In this document: in pieces, positions 43,530 to 57,297 of the stretch
Layout of the letters: every line of letters starts with the position of its first letter
How positions within the stretch are numbered: position 1 is the first letter of the stretch
NCBI GenBank assembly: GCA_030015575.1
Contig: JASDDO010000016.1
Coordinates: 66,647,396-66,711,395 of the forward strand
Direction: 5' to 3'
DNA from: Agapanthus africanus
Taxonomy: Eukaryota > Streptophyta > Magnoliopsida > Asparagales > Amaryllidaceae
DNA: 64,000 bases
Program-made: the position numbers and the translations under genes
The notes under the pieces: model-generated
What the model was told of the DNA's origin: nothing
Databases searched by the model: none
The model's input: only the letters and a program-made list of their open reading frames with translations

Positions 43530-46500
43530 TGTCACGTCCCGAAAGTATGGAACATGACCGGCATTTAAACTACGAACTTCTCGAGGCGTACGTAATCTAA
43601 GTGAACCGAGAACCCAGAAATCCAAACCAAGAAAAGTAGTAGAGTGAAGGAAAACCAATTTAAAACAAGTAGTTTCAATAGCATAAGCCGAATTATGCAG
43701 TTTTTTAAAAAAACATCCAGTATTTCCTGAAAATTTCGGCAGAGTCTCCTTTGTAAATACTGGCTCCCAAACGGGTTACAACATGAATAGTATACGAAAT
43801 CAATAAAAGGCATCCCCAAGCGGGAGCTAGCTCTTCGTCAACCGACGGTCACAACCACACAAGCAATATAATATACAACGCCAACGGCGAGGATCAAAAC
43901 TAAAAACCACAAGAAAACCACAGAAATAAAACGCGCGACTCTAAGGTCGAAAGAAAAACATCACTGGTCTCTATCTCTGAAATAAATACATGTTTGGTTG
44001 ATGGAACTTCTAGATACAACAGAATAATGTTATACAAGATATATAATGGGGGTACGATACAAGTAAACCCACCTACTAGCAAATCACCCGAAGGAAACTA
44101 TGCCCGCAAGACGTAATGAAACCTGTACGGCAAACCCGCAAGAGACTGGGGCACAACGGGGGTGAGTTGCCAACTCATGAATAGAAAAACATCTACGGAA
44201 AGAAATTGCATAAATAACGCAACCTAGGTCAATGATCATAATATATCCTCAATTATATATATAACATGCAACCTATAACAAGGCTAGGGTAAATATCTAA
44301 CCCGAGTGTAATCTCATGTGCCCGTGTCAGTGCCTCAGGTAGCAATATATCATATGAATGAGGTATGAATGCAAGAAAACAGAATACATGTAAATGAAGA
44401 ACAACTTTCTTAATTTAGTGAGATTTCCTTTGTATTTTTAAAATGAGGTATCATAATGAAATCAGCATAAAATAGTGCCTAGCATCGGCACAAAACGTAA
44501 TCCCAATATCTCGATATCTCTGTATCACAGTCTCTGTACCTCAATATCTCGAAATCTCAATGTCTCAATCACAATATCTAGGGCGCCGTCAGTCCAGACC
44601 GGCCCCTACCATCCATCTCAAGACCACGACGGTATCCTCCGGATATCCGACGCGTCGGGTAAAATCACCGGTAGGTAGTGCTCCCCTGCCAGGCTCACAT
44701 CGACATCATCACGCGCTTCTTGCCCCAGGATACCTTACCGGGTCCACCATGTACCCAAAACGGTTCATCCGTCTCCTCGAATCGGGTCTCGAAATCCATC
44801 AGCAAACTCATGGTGGACGACTCATACATCATAGGAAAAACCGCACTTTTTATTTAAAAAGAGAGAAATCAGTTTATATAAGTTTTGCGGTTTTCCCCCA
44901 CCAAATCCAGAAAATTTCATGGAAATCCGAATCCAAATCATCAATAGCATGTAAAACCATGAATATAGGCATAACAATGAATAACAGTATGCATGAAGTG
45001 ACAAGTAATAACTACAATGTTAAGCTGGCATATAAGGCAGATACACTAATATCATGTCAAATTACTAACTAACAAGCTAAGTCAAGCAATAATATTTTCT
45101 AAGGTGTACGTGACATGGCAATTACCGATGAAGATGTGTGTGAGCCGGCAAGTAAGTGTACGTGGTACATACGCATCATCGGTAATGGTGCTGGTGTCGT
45201 AACAATATGATATCAACATTGCAATAAGAAATTATAACATAAGTATGCGATGCGAAGCGAACCACAATAATAAGCGGGAGCTGAATACTAGACGCAACTG
45301 TAACTAACCTGCATTAATCTAATATAAGTCCTACAAATGGTGCCTTTTGAAATAACACGAATCATGGGGTTTTGAAAATAGGGGCTACGGTGTTTTTATG
45401 AAAAGATACGTCTTTTGAAATATCCGTAGGATCCCTTGGGCTGTCTTTTAAAATACCCACGATTCGTTAGTTTTTGAAATAGGTAAGAATCGAATCTAAT
45501 CTAACAACTAAACTAAACTAAAGGGCTAAGCTAACAAGCTGGACTACAGGTAAGGAAACCGCCTAACATCTGAGTCGATCCATATACATACCTGTATACG
45601 TATAGTCGGTGATCCCGCCCCAATAATATCATATTCGATACCCTATCTATAATCAGGCATCCCAAATCAAGAGTGCGGATCAATCATAAATATAGCTCAT
45701 ACGTAAATCCGTCGTACGGCATCCCAAATCTGGGTACGGGTCAATATCACATTCATCATACTATTCACCTGGTATCCTCTTTATCACATATCATGATGGG
45801 GGTACTGATCTACGTCTAGTACAATACTGATACTGCCTAAGTATGCATGCACGTGTGTGAAACACTACGTCAAGACCCGTTACAACGTCATGTCGTATCT
45901 CAAATACGAACCCTGCTATATCACCGATCTCACGGCCTCAATCAAATCTCATCGACTCATCTTAAATCCCAAGTACTATCCCCATTATCCATACATGTGT
46001 ATATGAATGTACATATGCATAGTCCCATACCCACGCATATATACATATATACACATCCCAATCGGCGCACAAGAAAGTAATGTATGCAAGTCTGTGTGTG
46101 CGTATGTGGGTATAACAACTACTCTAGGGTTTCGCAACTAACCCAAAGCTAATCCAGGAACACATAAACATAACATGAATACACATTCTCGTATCATAAA
46201 ACACCTATAAAAAACATACAATTATAAGCTACACTACGGACTGCGGGGGTGCTATACGCCATCCACCCGACTTCTCCCCGTAGATATAAATCTACTCACC
46301 TGGTCCTCGCTAGCCGGTGCCGACGTCGCCATGCGCTTGCTTGTCATCTCGAAGTCCACATGGGGTACCTACATATCATAATGCACCGTGTCGTATTAAA
46401 ATCCGACTCATGACCAAAAACGACACGTGAATCACACGTAGGTCAAAACCTATGGTTGCTTCCACAAATCAACCCAAAAACCTTCGACGTTGGCGTACAA

Positions 46501-48044
46501 ACGCTAAACTATCTTGAAAAACTCAAACATATCAATCGTGGTTTCACAACACCTTAAATATATATATATAAAAAGTTAAAATCACCGAAACATCAAATTC
46601 GCTTTAAAGCTATTTTTCCGAAAACCTAATTAGCAAAATTATCCGCTTTTATACAACATATTGATGTTTAAACGAATCTAGCGGTCACAATATTCACTAA
46701 ATATCATAACTAAGTCATATAAACCATTCCTATAATTTATCCTCATCAAATTCCATAAATTCCAAAATTCTAGTTTACAATATACCCAAATTTAACAATT
46801 TTATAGCAAAAATGCACAAACAACAATTTAGCTTGGATTTTTCATGAACTAAAGTATTAAACTATATTTTATAATGTTAATTAAGTCATGAAAAACCTAA
46901 TCACATTTTTAAACCCAATATTTAAACAATTTTCAAAAACCTAGTTTGATAAAACTCCAATTTTAACAATTTTAAGTGACAATATACAAAACAACTACTG
47001 GACTAGATTTGCATATCATAAGATGCTAAAATATATATCACAACTATCATCAATTTATCACAACCCTAACATAATTCAAATCCTTCTCTTGAATTTCACA
47101 AACCCTCACTTTAAATTAGAAACCCAAATAACTTTTAACTACTTTAGCTTAAGCAAAATACCAACAATTTAACCATTTGGACAAGATTTATACCTCCAAG
47201 ACTTGTAGATCTACATGCAATTTAGCCTCCCAAATTAGCTTCCATGCCCCTAGATCCATGCTAGATGGGATAAAGAATAATGGGTAAGTGTTGGATTTTG
47301 ATTTCGGTGAGGTTTGCTTGATTTTTCATGGAATTTTTTTGTAGATTTTTGGAGAGAGATGAGGTGAGGAAATTAAGAGGGGAGGGGCTGCAGGAATTGC
47401 TATTCTCGGCCAGAATGGGGAGGGGAAATGAGTGAGGGAGGAGAGAGAGTGAGGTGGAGAAAGTGGGAAAGTCAAAGTCTACATTTTCTTTTATCATTTT
47501 CTTTTCTTTTCTTCTCTTTTCTTTGTGATTGGAGAGAGAGAGAGGGGGAGGGCTGTCATGGTGGGGTCGGCCACCTAGGGAGAGGGAGATAGGGTGAGTT
47601 ATGGGTGTATGGGTTAGGCAAAAAGATAAATGTATTACCCCAATTCCCATTAACACTAATTTCACCGAAAAAAAGCATTTTTCTTCGATATTTTCTAAAC
47701 CGTTTTGGCAAACGATTTCGTTTCAAAAACTATATGATAAAATTTTATTTAATGTTTTATGATGCACAAAATTTGTTTCAACTCATTCCAATTTGTAATT
47801 TTCCCTAATTAAATATATTAGTGACGGCTTAAAATAATATTAAAATAATTAATTTCGGAAAAATTTTCAGAAAATTTGAAATTTCACCAGTGGCTCAATA
47901 AACACCAAATACTAGCAATTACATAGCTAGAATATGTATATTTAATTTTATAATAAAGATATTTGCATTTTGACTTTTTACGGAAAACCCCCTTATTTTA
48001 CCGTTTTTTCGAAATTTTACCGAAACGATTTTCAAAACGTTACA
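43530..48044 (-). repeat. 3' LTR of element R
   Basis: 4515 bp, TG...CA. It includes an inverted repeat with 11-bp perfect arms (ATTACCGATGA 45121-45131, TCATCGGTAAT 45176-45186), a short TA run at 46559-46570 and a GA-rich stretch around 47350-47590. Open frames such as 44560-45072 and 47261-47665 show no domain and are treated as chance. Confidence 0.9.
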
Positions 48045-48060
48045 ATCTTCCCCCCTTAAA
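48045..48060 (-). other. Polypurine tract of element R
   Basis: Minus strand TTTAAGGGGGGAAGAT, ending at the LTR start TGTAACG. Confidence 0.85.
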
Positions 48061-48429
48061 GAAATTCGGTCCCCGAATTTAAATTAAAACTTCCCCCAAA
48101 TACTAAAATATTTCAGCCAAAACCATCAAATCGCCGGGGCTCCGAAATCATAAATACATAAAACAAATCGTAGCACAACGCATGCGCATGAAAAATGAGC
48201 ATATAACTCAAATCAGAACTCCGTCAAGCATCCCGCAATCATCGGAGTCATGGGGAAGACATCAATACCAAATCCAAAGAAAAAACAATATGATATAACT
48301 CGAAACTATACATATAAAATATATTCAGGTACTGTCCTCTGACTAGTCCTGCTCAGTACGAAAACACTTAGAAATATCATAAAAACGTACTGCTCTATAA
48401 GAAAAATCAATCCCGAAATACGCATATGA

Positions 48430-48830
48430 ATACTACGTGCGTCTTGTGCGCACGAAAATCAAAATCCAAATATGTGCTATACATATGCACAGAAACAACA
48501 TCTAAGTGCATCGGGTGTGCACGAAACATCTGTCGTAGGCAACATGTGTGCCTGACAGCAAAATCAGGTGCATCTGACATGCACGAAAAATCTCGATTTA
48601 GTGCATCTGGTGCGCACCAAAATCACACTTCAAAACATGCACCCAACATGCGCGAAAATCCAACTGAGGTGCATCCATCGTGCACGAAATCATGAAATCC
48701 AATATCAAGCGCTGAACATGCGCAAAATCAAATCAGGTGCACAAGGTGCACAAAACAATTATCGAGTATCACAATCGAAATCGAAGTCCAGTGCATCTAA
48801 GTGCACAAAAGGCGTATCGCTACACTGCAA
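48430..48830 (-). repeat. R: array of about ten short hairpins
   Basis: Repeated units GTGCA-loop-TGCAC followed by (G)AAAATC, every 30-45 bp. Examples are GTGCATCTGACATGCAC, GTGCATCCATCGTGCAC and GTGCATCTAAGTGCAC. One unit has GCGC/GCGC arms instead, so pairing is kept. Spacers are unique and of unequal length. Confidence 0.75.
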
Positions 48831-49841
48831 GCATATATAAACTATACAGAGTGCAGGAACCAAATCGTGTGCGTGCATACACACAAAACCAACTCAAATG
48901 TCTAAAACCGTAAAATCACAAACATGTGAAAACCAAAGCACGAAAACGATATCAAGTGCAACACTGTGCAAAGATCGTAAATCCTCAATCATCAAAATCA
49001 AATCATGCGAATAAATCATCCAAAACATCGAAATCAATAATGGCTGAATAGTATCGCTCAAGTGCATCCTCTAAGAATCTCGGGCCAACTGTCGCGGTCA
49101 CTAATGGGACGTCTCGTCGATGATCATGAACTCTGGCCTGCTGGTGTGCGTAACAATGACCACTCCTGGGTCAAGGTCTTCACTGTGAATTACCAATCTC
49201 TCGGTCCATCGGCTCATCGGCCCAGTCAGGTGTGCTAACGGGGATGATCCCGTTCTGGCACTTCTCTGGTCATCTCTCGGTCAATCATCGTGACCACTCG
49301 TAAGAAAACATATCACTGGCGTCGGCCTCTGGCTCTCTGAATGTACGTGATACATCTGATCCGGGGTGCAAGTATCATTGCAGCAGGGTCCTGGAAGGAA
49401 TCCTGCTCACGGTCTCTTCCATGTCTCGTCTCTGCCAACTGTCCGGAAGTCATCGTCCTTTCCTATATCTGCATCTTGCTCTGGAACGACTGCATACTCA
49501 TCGCGACTCCTTTTGGAAGGTAAATCCAAGTACCATGCCTCGGCATGCGCATCTCATCTCTGATGTCGGCAGAGTGGAACGTCATCTCATCTAGATCTGG
49601 TACTAACCTCCTACTTGACTTTTCTTTAATGTCATCTACTTTGGACTCGTCTCGTCGTGGCTGCATGGACTAAGCTCCAACGACTATCCTCGTATCTGGA
49701 GTCTTCCAAGAATGCATCTCACCACCTAGCATCCGAATTAAGTCGAGCCATCCGATCGAGTCGTCAAAACCTCATAATCCCCCAAGATCTCAACATCTTG
49801 GGCACCGTCTAATAGTATCGAGTACATACCACAGCATCAGT

Positions 49842-49968
49842 GGTCCAGCCGTAGAAGGGCAAACCCAAGCCTCACTAATGGCGCCGCAGAACTTCCGCAA
49901 ACCCGAAGGTTCCAAGGCTTTCACACGGTCATTAAGTCGAGTTAGGGTTTCATTCTTCTAGAGGGACC
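49842..49968 (-). other. R: leader module shared with copia B and E
   Basis: From GGTCCAGCCGTAGAAGGG to CTTCTAGAGGGACC (plus view). Same block as B 9696-9825 and the complement of E 29504-29640, at a comparable position downstream of a tRNA-Met primer site. Confidence 0.78.
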
Positions 49969-50734
49969 ATAGAATTGCCTGCATGTCTTTCCGACTACTT
50001 TAAACTTAGAATAATAGGTTTCTGACATTCGATCGTCTCTGTCGACTCTCAACGTCTCCGCGTGAAGTCGTATCTAGCTGGAATCAATCTATCTGATGAC
50101 CTCGCATCGGGGCAGGCGAACGATCCACAAGTCCTAGTCATTCATCCTCGATGACTAGCGACCTTCTATCATCTCTTAGTACAACTCGTTCTGCCCTAAT
50201 TCCAGCATCTGGGGCAATATCTCGTCGTTCGCAGCAATAACTGGCTCGCTCGTCTGCATGCTGAACAATGCCTCGATCATCATGAATAAGCAACACACCA
50301 ACGGTCATCAAAATCTGGCTGGCTTCTATCATTGGCTCAATCCTCTAGTGTCGATCAGCACATCCGAGTAACCTCATAAAAGCGATCCGCCAAACGCTCG
50401 TGGCGTGGAAACACAGTAAAAAGACACATCTCCGCAATCGTGTGTCGCCGGAATTTCGCCCTGGTCAGTCCTCGTTCGTGACGAGCTTGTGCTGACCGCA
50501 ACTCTAGCTGTAGCTCTCCCTGCCCGTAATCGTGGCAGCAAAACCATAACTGGTACTGATGAGGCTAGATCGGAATGAATATAATACTGAGCAAAGAAAT
50601 GTACATCCTAAGGCTTCTTAAGTGGAGTAGCGTATCGTAAATATGCCGTGGAACATACCTACGGTACGTCACTCTACTTTAGTCACCTATTCCATCAACC
50701 AAGGGTCATCCTACGCTCCGAAGGTAAAACCTAA

Positions 50735-50747
50735 CGCTCTGATACCA
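50735..50747 (-). other. Primer binding site of element R
   Basis: Minus strand TGGTATCAGAGCG, 12 bases complementary to initiator tRNA-Met, three bases from the LTR. Confidence 0.85.
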
Positions 50748-50750
50748 ACT

Positions 50751-53700
50751 TGTCACGTCCCGAAAGTACGGAACATGCCCGACACTTAAACTACGAACGT
50801 CTCGAGGCGTACGTAATCTAAGTGAACCGAGAACCCAGAAATCCAAACCAAGAAAAGTAGTAGAGTGAAGGAAAACCAATTTAAAACAAGTAGTTTCAAT
50901 AGCATAAGCCGAATTATGCAGTTTTTAAAAAAAACATCAAGTATTTCCTGAAAATTTCGGCAGAGTCTCCTTTGTAAATACTGGCTCCCAAACGGGATAC
51001 AACATGAATAGTATACGAAATCAATAAAAGGCATCCCCAAGCGGGAGCTAGCTCTTCGTCAACCGACGGTCACAACCACACAAGCAATATAATATACAAC
51101 GCCAACGGCGAGGATCAAAACTCAAAACCACAAGAAAACCACAGAAATAAAACGCGCGAATCTAAGGTCGAAAGAAAAACATCACTGGTCTCTATCTCTG
51201 AAATAAATACATGTTTGGTTGATGGAACTTCTAGATACAACAGAATAATGATATACAAGATATATAATGGGGTTACGATACAAGTAAACCCACATACTAG
51301 CAAATCACCCGAAGGAAACTATGCCCGCAAGCCGTAATGAAACCTGTACGGCAAACCTGCAAGAAACTGGAGCACAACGGGGGTGAGTTGCCAACTCGTG
51401 AATAGAAAAACATCTACGGAAAGAAATCGCATAAATAACGTAACCTAGGTCAATGATCAGAATATATCCTCAATTATATATATTACATGCAACCTATAAT
51501 AAGGCTAGGGTAAATATCTAACCCGAGTGTAATCTCATGTGCCCGTGTCAGTGCCTCAGGTAGAAATATATCATATGAATGAGGTATGAATGCATGAAAA
51601 CAGAATACATGTAAATGAAGAACTGTTTTCATAATTTAGTGAGATTTCCTTTGTATTTTTAAAATGAGGTATCATAATGAAATCAGCATAAAACAGTGCC
51701 TAGCATCGGCACAAAACGTAATCCCAATATCTCGATATCTCTGTATCACCGTCTCTGTACCTCAATATCTCGAAATCTCAATGTCTCAATCACAATATCT
51801 AGGGCGCCGTCAGTCCAGACCGGCCCCTACCATCCATCTCAAGACCACGACATTATCCTCCGGATATCCGACGCGTCGGGTAAAATCACCGGTAGGCAGT
51901 GCACCCCTGCCAGGCTCACATCGTCATCATCACGCGCTTCTTGCCCCGGGGTACCTTACCGGGTCCACCATGTACTCGAAACGGTTCATCCGTCTCCTCG
52001 AATCCGGTCTCGAAATCCATCAGCAAACTCATGGTGGACGACTCATACATCATGGGAAAAACCGCACTTTTTATATAAAAAGAGAGAAATCAGTTTATAT
52101 AAGTTTTGCTGTTTTCCCCCACCAAATCCAGAAAATTTCATGGAAATCCGAATCCAAATCATCAATAGCATGTAAAACCATGAATATAGGCATAACAATG
52201 AATAATAGTATGCATGAAGTGACAAGTAATAACTACAATGTTAAGCTGGCATATAAGGCAGATACACTAATATCATGTCAAATTACTAACTAACAAGCTA
52301 AGTCAAGCAATAATATTTTCTAAGGTGTACGTGACATGGAAATTACCGATGAAGATGTGTGCGAGCCGACAAGAAAGTGTACGTGGTACATACGCATCAT
52401 CGGTAATGGTGCTGGTGTCCTAACAATATGATATCAACATTGCAATAAGAAATTATAACATAAGTATGCGATGCGAAGCGAACCACAATAATAAGCGGGA
52501 GCTGAATACTAGACGCAACTGTAACTAACCTGCATTAATCTAATATAAGTCCTACAAATGGTGCCTTTTGAAATAACACGAATCATAGGGTTTTGAAAAT
52601 AGGGGCTACGATGTTTTTATGAAAAGATACGTCTTTTGAAATATCCGTAGGATCCCTTGGGCTGTCTTTTAAAATACCCACGATTCATTAGTTTTTGAAA
52701 TAGGTAAGAATCGAATCTAATCTAACAACTAAACTAAACTAAAGGGCTAAGCTAACAAGCTGGACTACAGGTAAGGAAACCGCCTAACATCTGAGTCGAT
52801 CCATATACATACCTGTATACGTATAGTCGGTGATCCCGCCTCAATAATATCATATTCGATACCCTATCTATAATCAGGAATCCCAAATCAAGAGTGCGGA
52901 TCAATCATCAATATAGCTCGTACGTAAATCCGTCGTACGACATCCCAAATCTGGGTACGGGTCAATATCACATTCATCATACTATTCACCTGGTATCCTC
53001 TTTATCACATATCATGATCGGGGTACTGATCTACGTCTAGTACAATACTAATACCGCCTAAGTATGCATGCACGTGTGTGAACACTACGTCAAGACCCGT
53101 TACAACGTCATGTCGTATCTCAAATACGAACCCTTCTATATCACCGATCTCACGTCCTCAATCAAATCTCATCGACTCATCTTAAATCCCAAGTACTATC
53201 CCCATTATCCATACATGCATATATGAATGTACATATGCATAGTCCCATACCCACGCATATATACATATATACACATCCCAATCGGCGCACAAGAAAGTAA
53301 TGTATGCAAGTCTGTGTGTGCGTATGTGGGTATAACAACTACTCTAGGGTTTCGCAACTAACCCAAAGCTAATCCAGGAACACATAAACATAACATGAAT
53401 ACACATTCTCGTATCATAAAACACTTATAAAAAACATACAACTATAAGCTACACTACGGACTGCGGGGGTGCTATACGCCATCCACCCGACTTCTCCCCG
53501 TAGATATAAATCTACTCACCTGGTCCTCGCTAGCCAGTGCCGACGTCGCCACGCGCTTGCTTGTCGTCTCGAAGTCCACATGGGGTACCTACATATCATA
53601 ATGCACCGTGTCGTATTAAAATCCGACTCATGACCAAAAACGACACGTGAATCCCACGTAGGTCAAAACCTATGGTTGCTTTCACAAATCAACCCAAAAA

Positions 53701-53777
53701 CCCTCGACGTCGGCGTACAAATGCCAAACCATCTTGAAAAACTCAAACGTATCAATCGTGGTTTCACAACACCTTAA

Positions 53778-53808
<31 letters not shown>

Positions 53809-55276
53809 TAAAATCACCGAAACTTCAAATTCGCTTTAAAGCTATTTTTCCGAAAGCCTAATAAGCAAAATTATCCGCTTTTATACAATATATTGATGTT
53901 TAAACGAATCTAGCGGCCACAATATTCACTAAATATCATAACTAAGTCATATAAACCATTCCTATAATTTATCCTCATCAAATTCCATAAATTCCAAAAT
54001 TCTAGTTTACAATATACCCAAATTTAACAATTTTATAGCAAAAATGCACAAACAACAAGTTAGCTTGGATTTTTCATGAACTAAAGTATTAAACTATATT
54101 TTATAATGTTAATGAAATCATGAAAAAGCTAATCACATTTTTAAACCCAATATTTAAACAATTTTCAAAAACCTAGTTTGTTAAAACTCCAATTTTAACA
54201 ATTTTAAGTGACAATATACAAAACAACTACTAGACTTGATTTGCATATTATAAGATGCTAAAATACATATCACAACCATTATCAATTTATCATAACCCTA
54301 ACATGATTCAAATCCTTCTCTTGAATTTCACAAACCCTCACTTTAAATTAGAAACCCAAACAACTTTTAACTACTTTAGCTTAAGCAAAATACCAACAAT
54401 TTAACCATTTGGACAAGATTTATACCTCCAAGACTTGTAGATCTACATGCAATTTAGCCTCCCAAATTAGCTTCCATGCCCCAAGATCCATGCTAGATGG
54501 GATAAAGAATAATGGGTAAGTGTTGGATTTTGATTTCGGTGAGGTTTGCTTGATTTTTCATGGAATTTTTTTGTAGATTTTTGGAGAGAGATGAGGTGAG
54601 GAAATTAAGAGGGGAGAGGCTGCAGGAATTGCTCTTCTCGGCCAGAATGGGGAGGGGAAATGAGTGAGGGAGGAGAGAGAGTGAGGTGGAGAAAGTGGGA
54701 AAGTCAAAGTCTACATTTTCTTTTATCATTTTCTTTTATCATTTTCTTTTCTTTTCTTCTCTTTTCTTTGTGATTGGAGAGAGAGAGGGGGAGGGCTGTC
54801 ATGGTGGGGTCAGCCACATGGGGAGAGGGAGAGAGGGTGAGTTATGGGTGTATGGGTTAGGCAAAAAGATAAATGTATTACCCCAATTCCCATTAACACT
54901 AATTTCACCGAAAAAAAGCCTTTTTCTTCGATATTTTCTAAACCATTTTGGCAAACGATTTCGTTTCAAAAACCACATGATAAAATTTTATTTAATGTTT
55001 TATGATGTACAAAATTTGTTTAAACTCATTCCAATTTGTAATTTTCCCTAATTAAATATATTAGTGACGGCTTAAAATAATTAATTTCGGAAAAATTTTC
55101 AGAAAATTTGAAATTTCACCAGTGGCTCAATAAACACCAAATACTAGCAATTAAATAGCTAGAATATGTATATTTAATTTTATAATAAAGATATTTGCAT
55201 TTTGACTTTTTACAGAAACCCCCCTTATTTTACCGTTTTTTCGAAATTTTACCGAAACGATTTTCAAAACGTTACA
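50751..55276 (-). repeat. 5' LTR of element R
   Basis: 4526 bp, similar to the left LTR with roughly 2% difference in the stretches I compared. The TA run is much longer here (53779-53804), and a TTTTATCATTTTC repeat near 54720 is duplicated. Inverted-repeat arms at 52342-52352 and 52397-52407. Confidence 0.9.
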
Positions 55277-55281
55277 CTCTG

Positions 55282-56100
55282 ATGGGACCGCGATTCCTTT
55301 GCTAAAGACATAGTCTTATTATTATCGCAATACAAAAATATTGAATCAACAATAGAAGGATCAACCTCAAGTTCATTAAATAACGTCTTCATCAAGACCA
55401 CTTCTTTTGTGGCATTGTTGGCAGCAATGTATTCAGATTTCATCGTCAAGTCTAATATTGTATCTTGTTTGGAGCTCTTCTAACAGACCGTCCCTCCGTT
55501 GAGGGTAAACACATAATCTGAGACAAACTCACTGTCATCCTTATCATATTGAAAGCTTGAGTCAGTAAAGGACTCCACCTGGAGTTCTCCTTTACCCTAC
55601 ACCAAGAACAACTTCTTAATCCTTCTCATGTACTTGAGAATGTTATTCACAGCTCTAGTGCTTCTCCCTTGGGTTTAACTTATACCGTCTTACCACGCTA
55701 AGTGCATAAGATCCATCTGGTCTGGTACATATGATTGCATAAATTATAGATCATACCGCCGAAGCGTACGGTATAATACACATGCGAGCCCTCTCCTCAT
55801 CAGTCTTGGGAGACATCTCTTTGGAGAGGGTGATTCCGTGCAAAGCGGGTATATTGCCGTGCTTAGAATTTTATGTACTAAATTTCTTTAGTATGGTGCC
55901 TATGTACCTGGACTGTAAAAGTCCCAATATTCTTTTGGATCTATCTATATAAATCTTTATTCCCAGAATGTAGGAGGCATCACCCAGGCCTTTTATGGAA
56001 AACTTATATGACAAAAACAGCTTGACCGATTGTAGCATAGAAATATCATTTCCTATCAGGAGAATGCCATTGACTTACAAAACGAGGAATACGACAGCTC
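55282..56100 (-). pseudogene. H: RNase H and RT remains
   Basis: Continues the H fragment of 43416-43529. The minus strand shows the acidic EYIAANNATKE region and YCDNN of RNase H (frame open about 55282-55449), then RT C-terminal sequence up to the YVDD vicinity near 56075. Many stops. It ends abruptly at the E2 LTR start. Confidence 0.8.
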
Positions 56101-57297
56101 TGTTAGTTATATGTATGCCCAGAGGCCATTACTGTACATGTGATGTATATTGTAGTGGATGCTTGGACATATATAGGGAGGACTTTCTTGCTCGACATGA
56201 TAGTATGCTATCTGGTTGCTCTTTATCTTAACATGTTGACTTGTATAAGTGATGCTGTCTTACTCTCACATGTTGATAAAGCCCTTAGGATGTATACTTG
56301 ACTACCAGGACTATGATGTAGATCATACTAGTAGGGCCAAGGGTAGTCCACAAGTACACCCTATAACTGTTCCTAGTTGAGGGTTTATCGAGACAGGATA
56401 TCGATATTCCAGAGTAGACTAGCGTATACGCTTCTTGACCCATATGATGGGCGATGGATGATCCCATATCCATTGGTTTTTGACATCAAAGATGGTATAC
56501 AGGTGCTCAGTGGAGACTGGGTACACTGAACGGACTCGCCGAGAACTCCTTTATGGTATTATACCTATCGTCAGATAGCAGTTCTCTGGTGACACTGGTA
56601 CATGTTAGTCTGTCGACCCGAGATCATCTTAAAGTCTTGTGTGATTCCCACTGTGCTTTGATTTCCACCATACCACGGTCAAGAGATCGTGCAAAAAGGT
56701 GGTTTTTGGGTACAGTCCCGAGTCATATGGAGGCAATGAGCGATGGGAGGGGATTCGTCTCTCCCGGTATTGGGAGTTGATGTTGCGCTATGTTCGATTG
56801 GCCATAACAGGAAATCCCTGGCCATGGTTGATAAGATTTACTGGTAAGTGTTATCAGTAGTTTCTAAAACCGTTATGGACCTTGCATCGGCATGACTATT
56901 CAGGCTATTGGGGTCTGAAGTTAAACCACCCCCGGGCTGTTGATATGCGACATATCTGACGAAGAGACCGGACTGTACAGTAGTGTTACTGATTGGATTC
57001 GCAGGAGTACGAGCAGGCTTGCTTGTTGATCTTCTGATCGCTCAATACTCGGGTGGCAATTACGTTTAGCAGACCTCTTGCGGCTTGTAGGTGTTTGACA
57101 TGATCATCGCTTACTGCCGGCGTAATGACGAGTCTTTAGAGTCCTACAAAGAGGTTTCCTGGTTCATGCGAAACGAAGTAGGAGCACATATGTGATATGT
57201 GCGGGACCGAGATTAATGCATGTATGTGATGCCACATTCTATTCTTATGATATGTGATATCGGTCGGTTATACGTGATATAGCCGGGTGTAACGCCT
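56101..57297 (+). repeat. E2: E-family LTR, 5' part
   Basis: Starts TGTTAGTTATATGTATGCCC like E's LTR and follows it for about 1.2 kb, then breaks where R2 begins. Contains CCCTGGCCATGG (56816-56827), a one-base-damaged palindrome. Its remaining part should lie right of R2, outside the window, so whether it is a solo LTR or a full element is open. Confidence 0.82.

Larger units (their letters stand above)
48061..50734 (-). other. R: non-coding interior
   Basis: 2.7 kb with only short chance frames. The side near the PPT holds the hairpin array (48430-48830). The middle, about 49040-49700, is C/T-rich in the plus view without a recognisable feature. 49842-49968 is the module shared with B and E. 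A hairpin CCCAAGAT/ATCTTGGG lies at about 49782-49803. I see nothing further in 49990-50734. Confidence 0.8.
43530..55276 (-). mobile_element. Element R: LARD-like large non-coding retrotransposon
   Basis: 11.7 kb, minus strand, two LTRs of about 4.5 kb around a 2.7-kb interior with no gag or pol. PBS TGGTATCAGAGCG sits next to the right LTR and the PPT TTTAAGGGGGGAAGAT next to the left. In sense the LTR starts TGTAACG and ends CGTGACA. Size and layout match the LARD class described from barley. The PPT and TGTAACG start suggest a gypsy (Tekay-like) origin, which I cannot prove without coding sequence. Confidence 0.88.

Noticed and set aside
44560-45072. Open frame of 170 codons in R's left LTR (209 codons at 51664-52293 in the right LTR)
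   Set aside because: Antisense to the element, different start in each copy, no motif; chance frame in duplicated LTRs.
47261-47665. Open frame of 134 codons in R's LTR
   Set aside because: Lies over GA/CT-rich low-complexity sequence and is shortened to 78 codons in the other LTR.
48430-48830. CRISPR-like array
   Set aside because: Repeat units are short hairpins with variable arms and irregular spacing in a plant retrotransposon; no CRISPR context.
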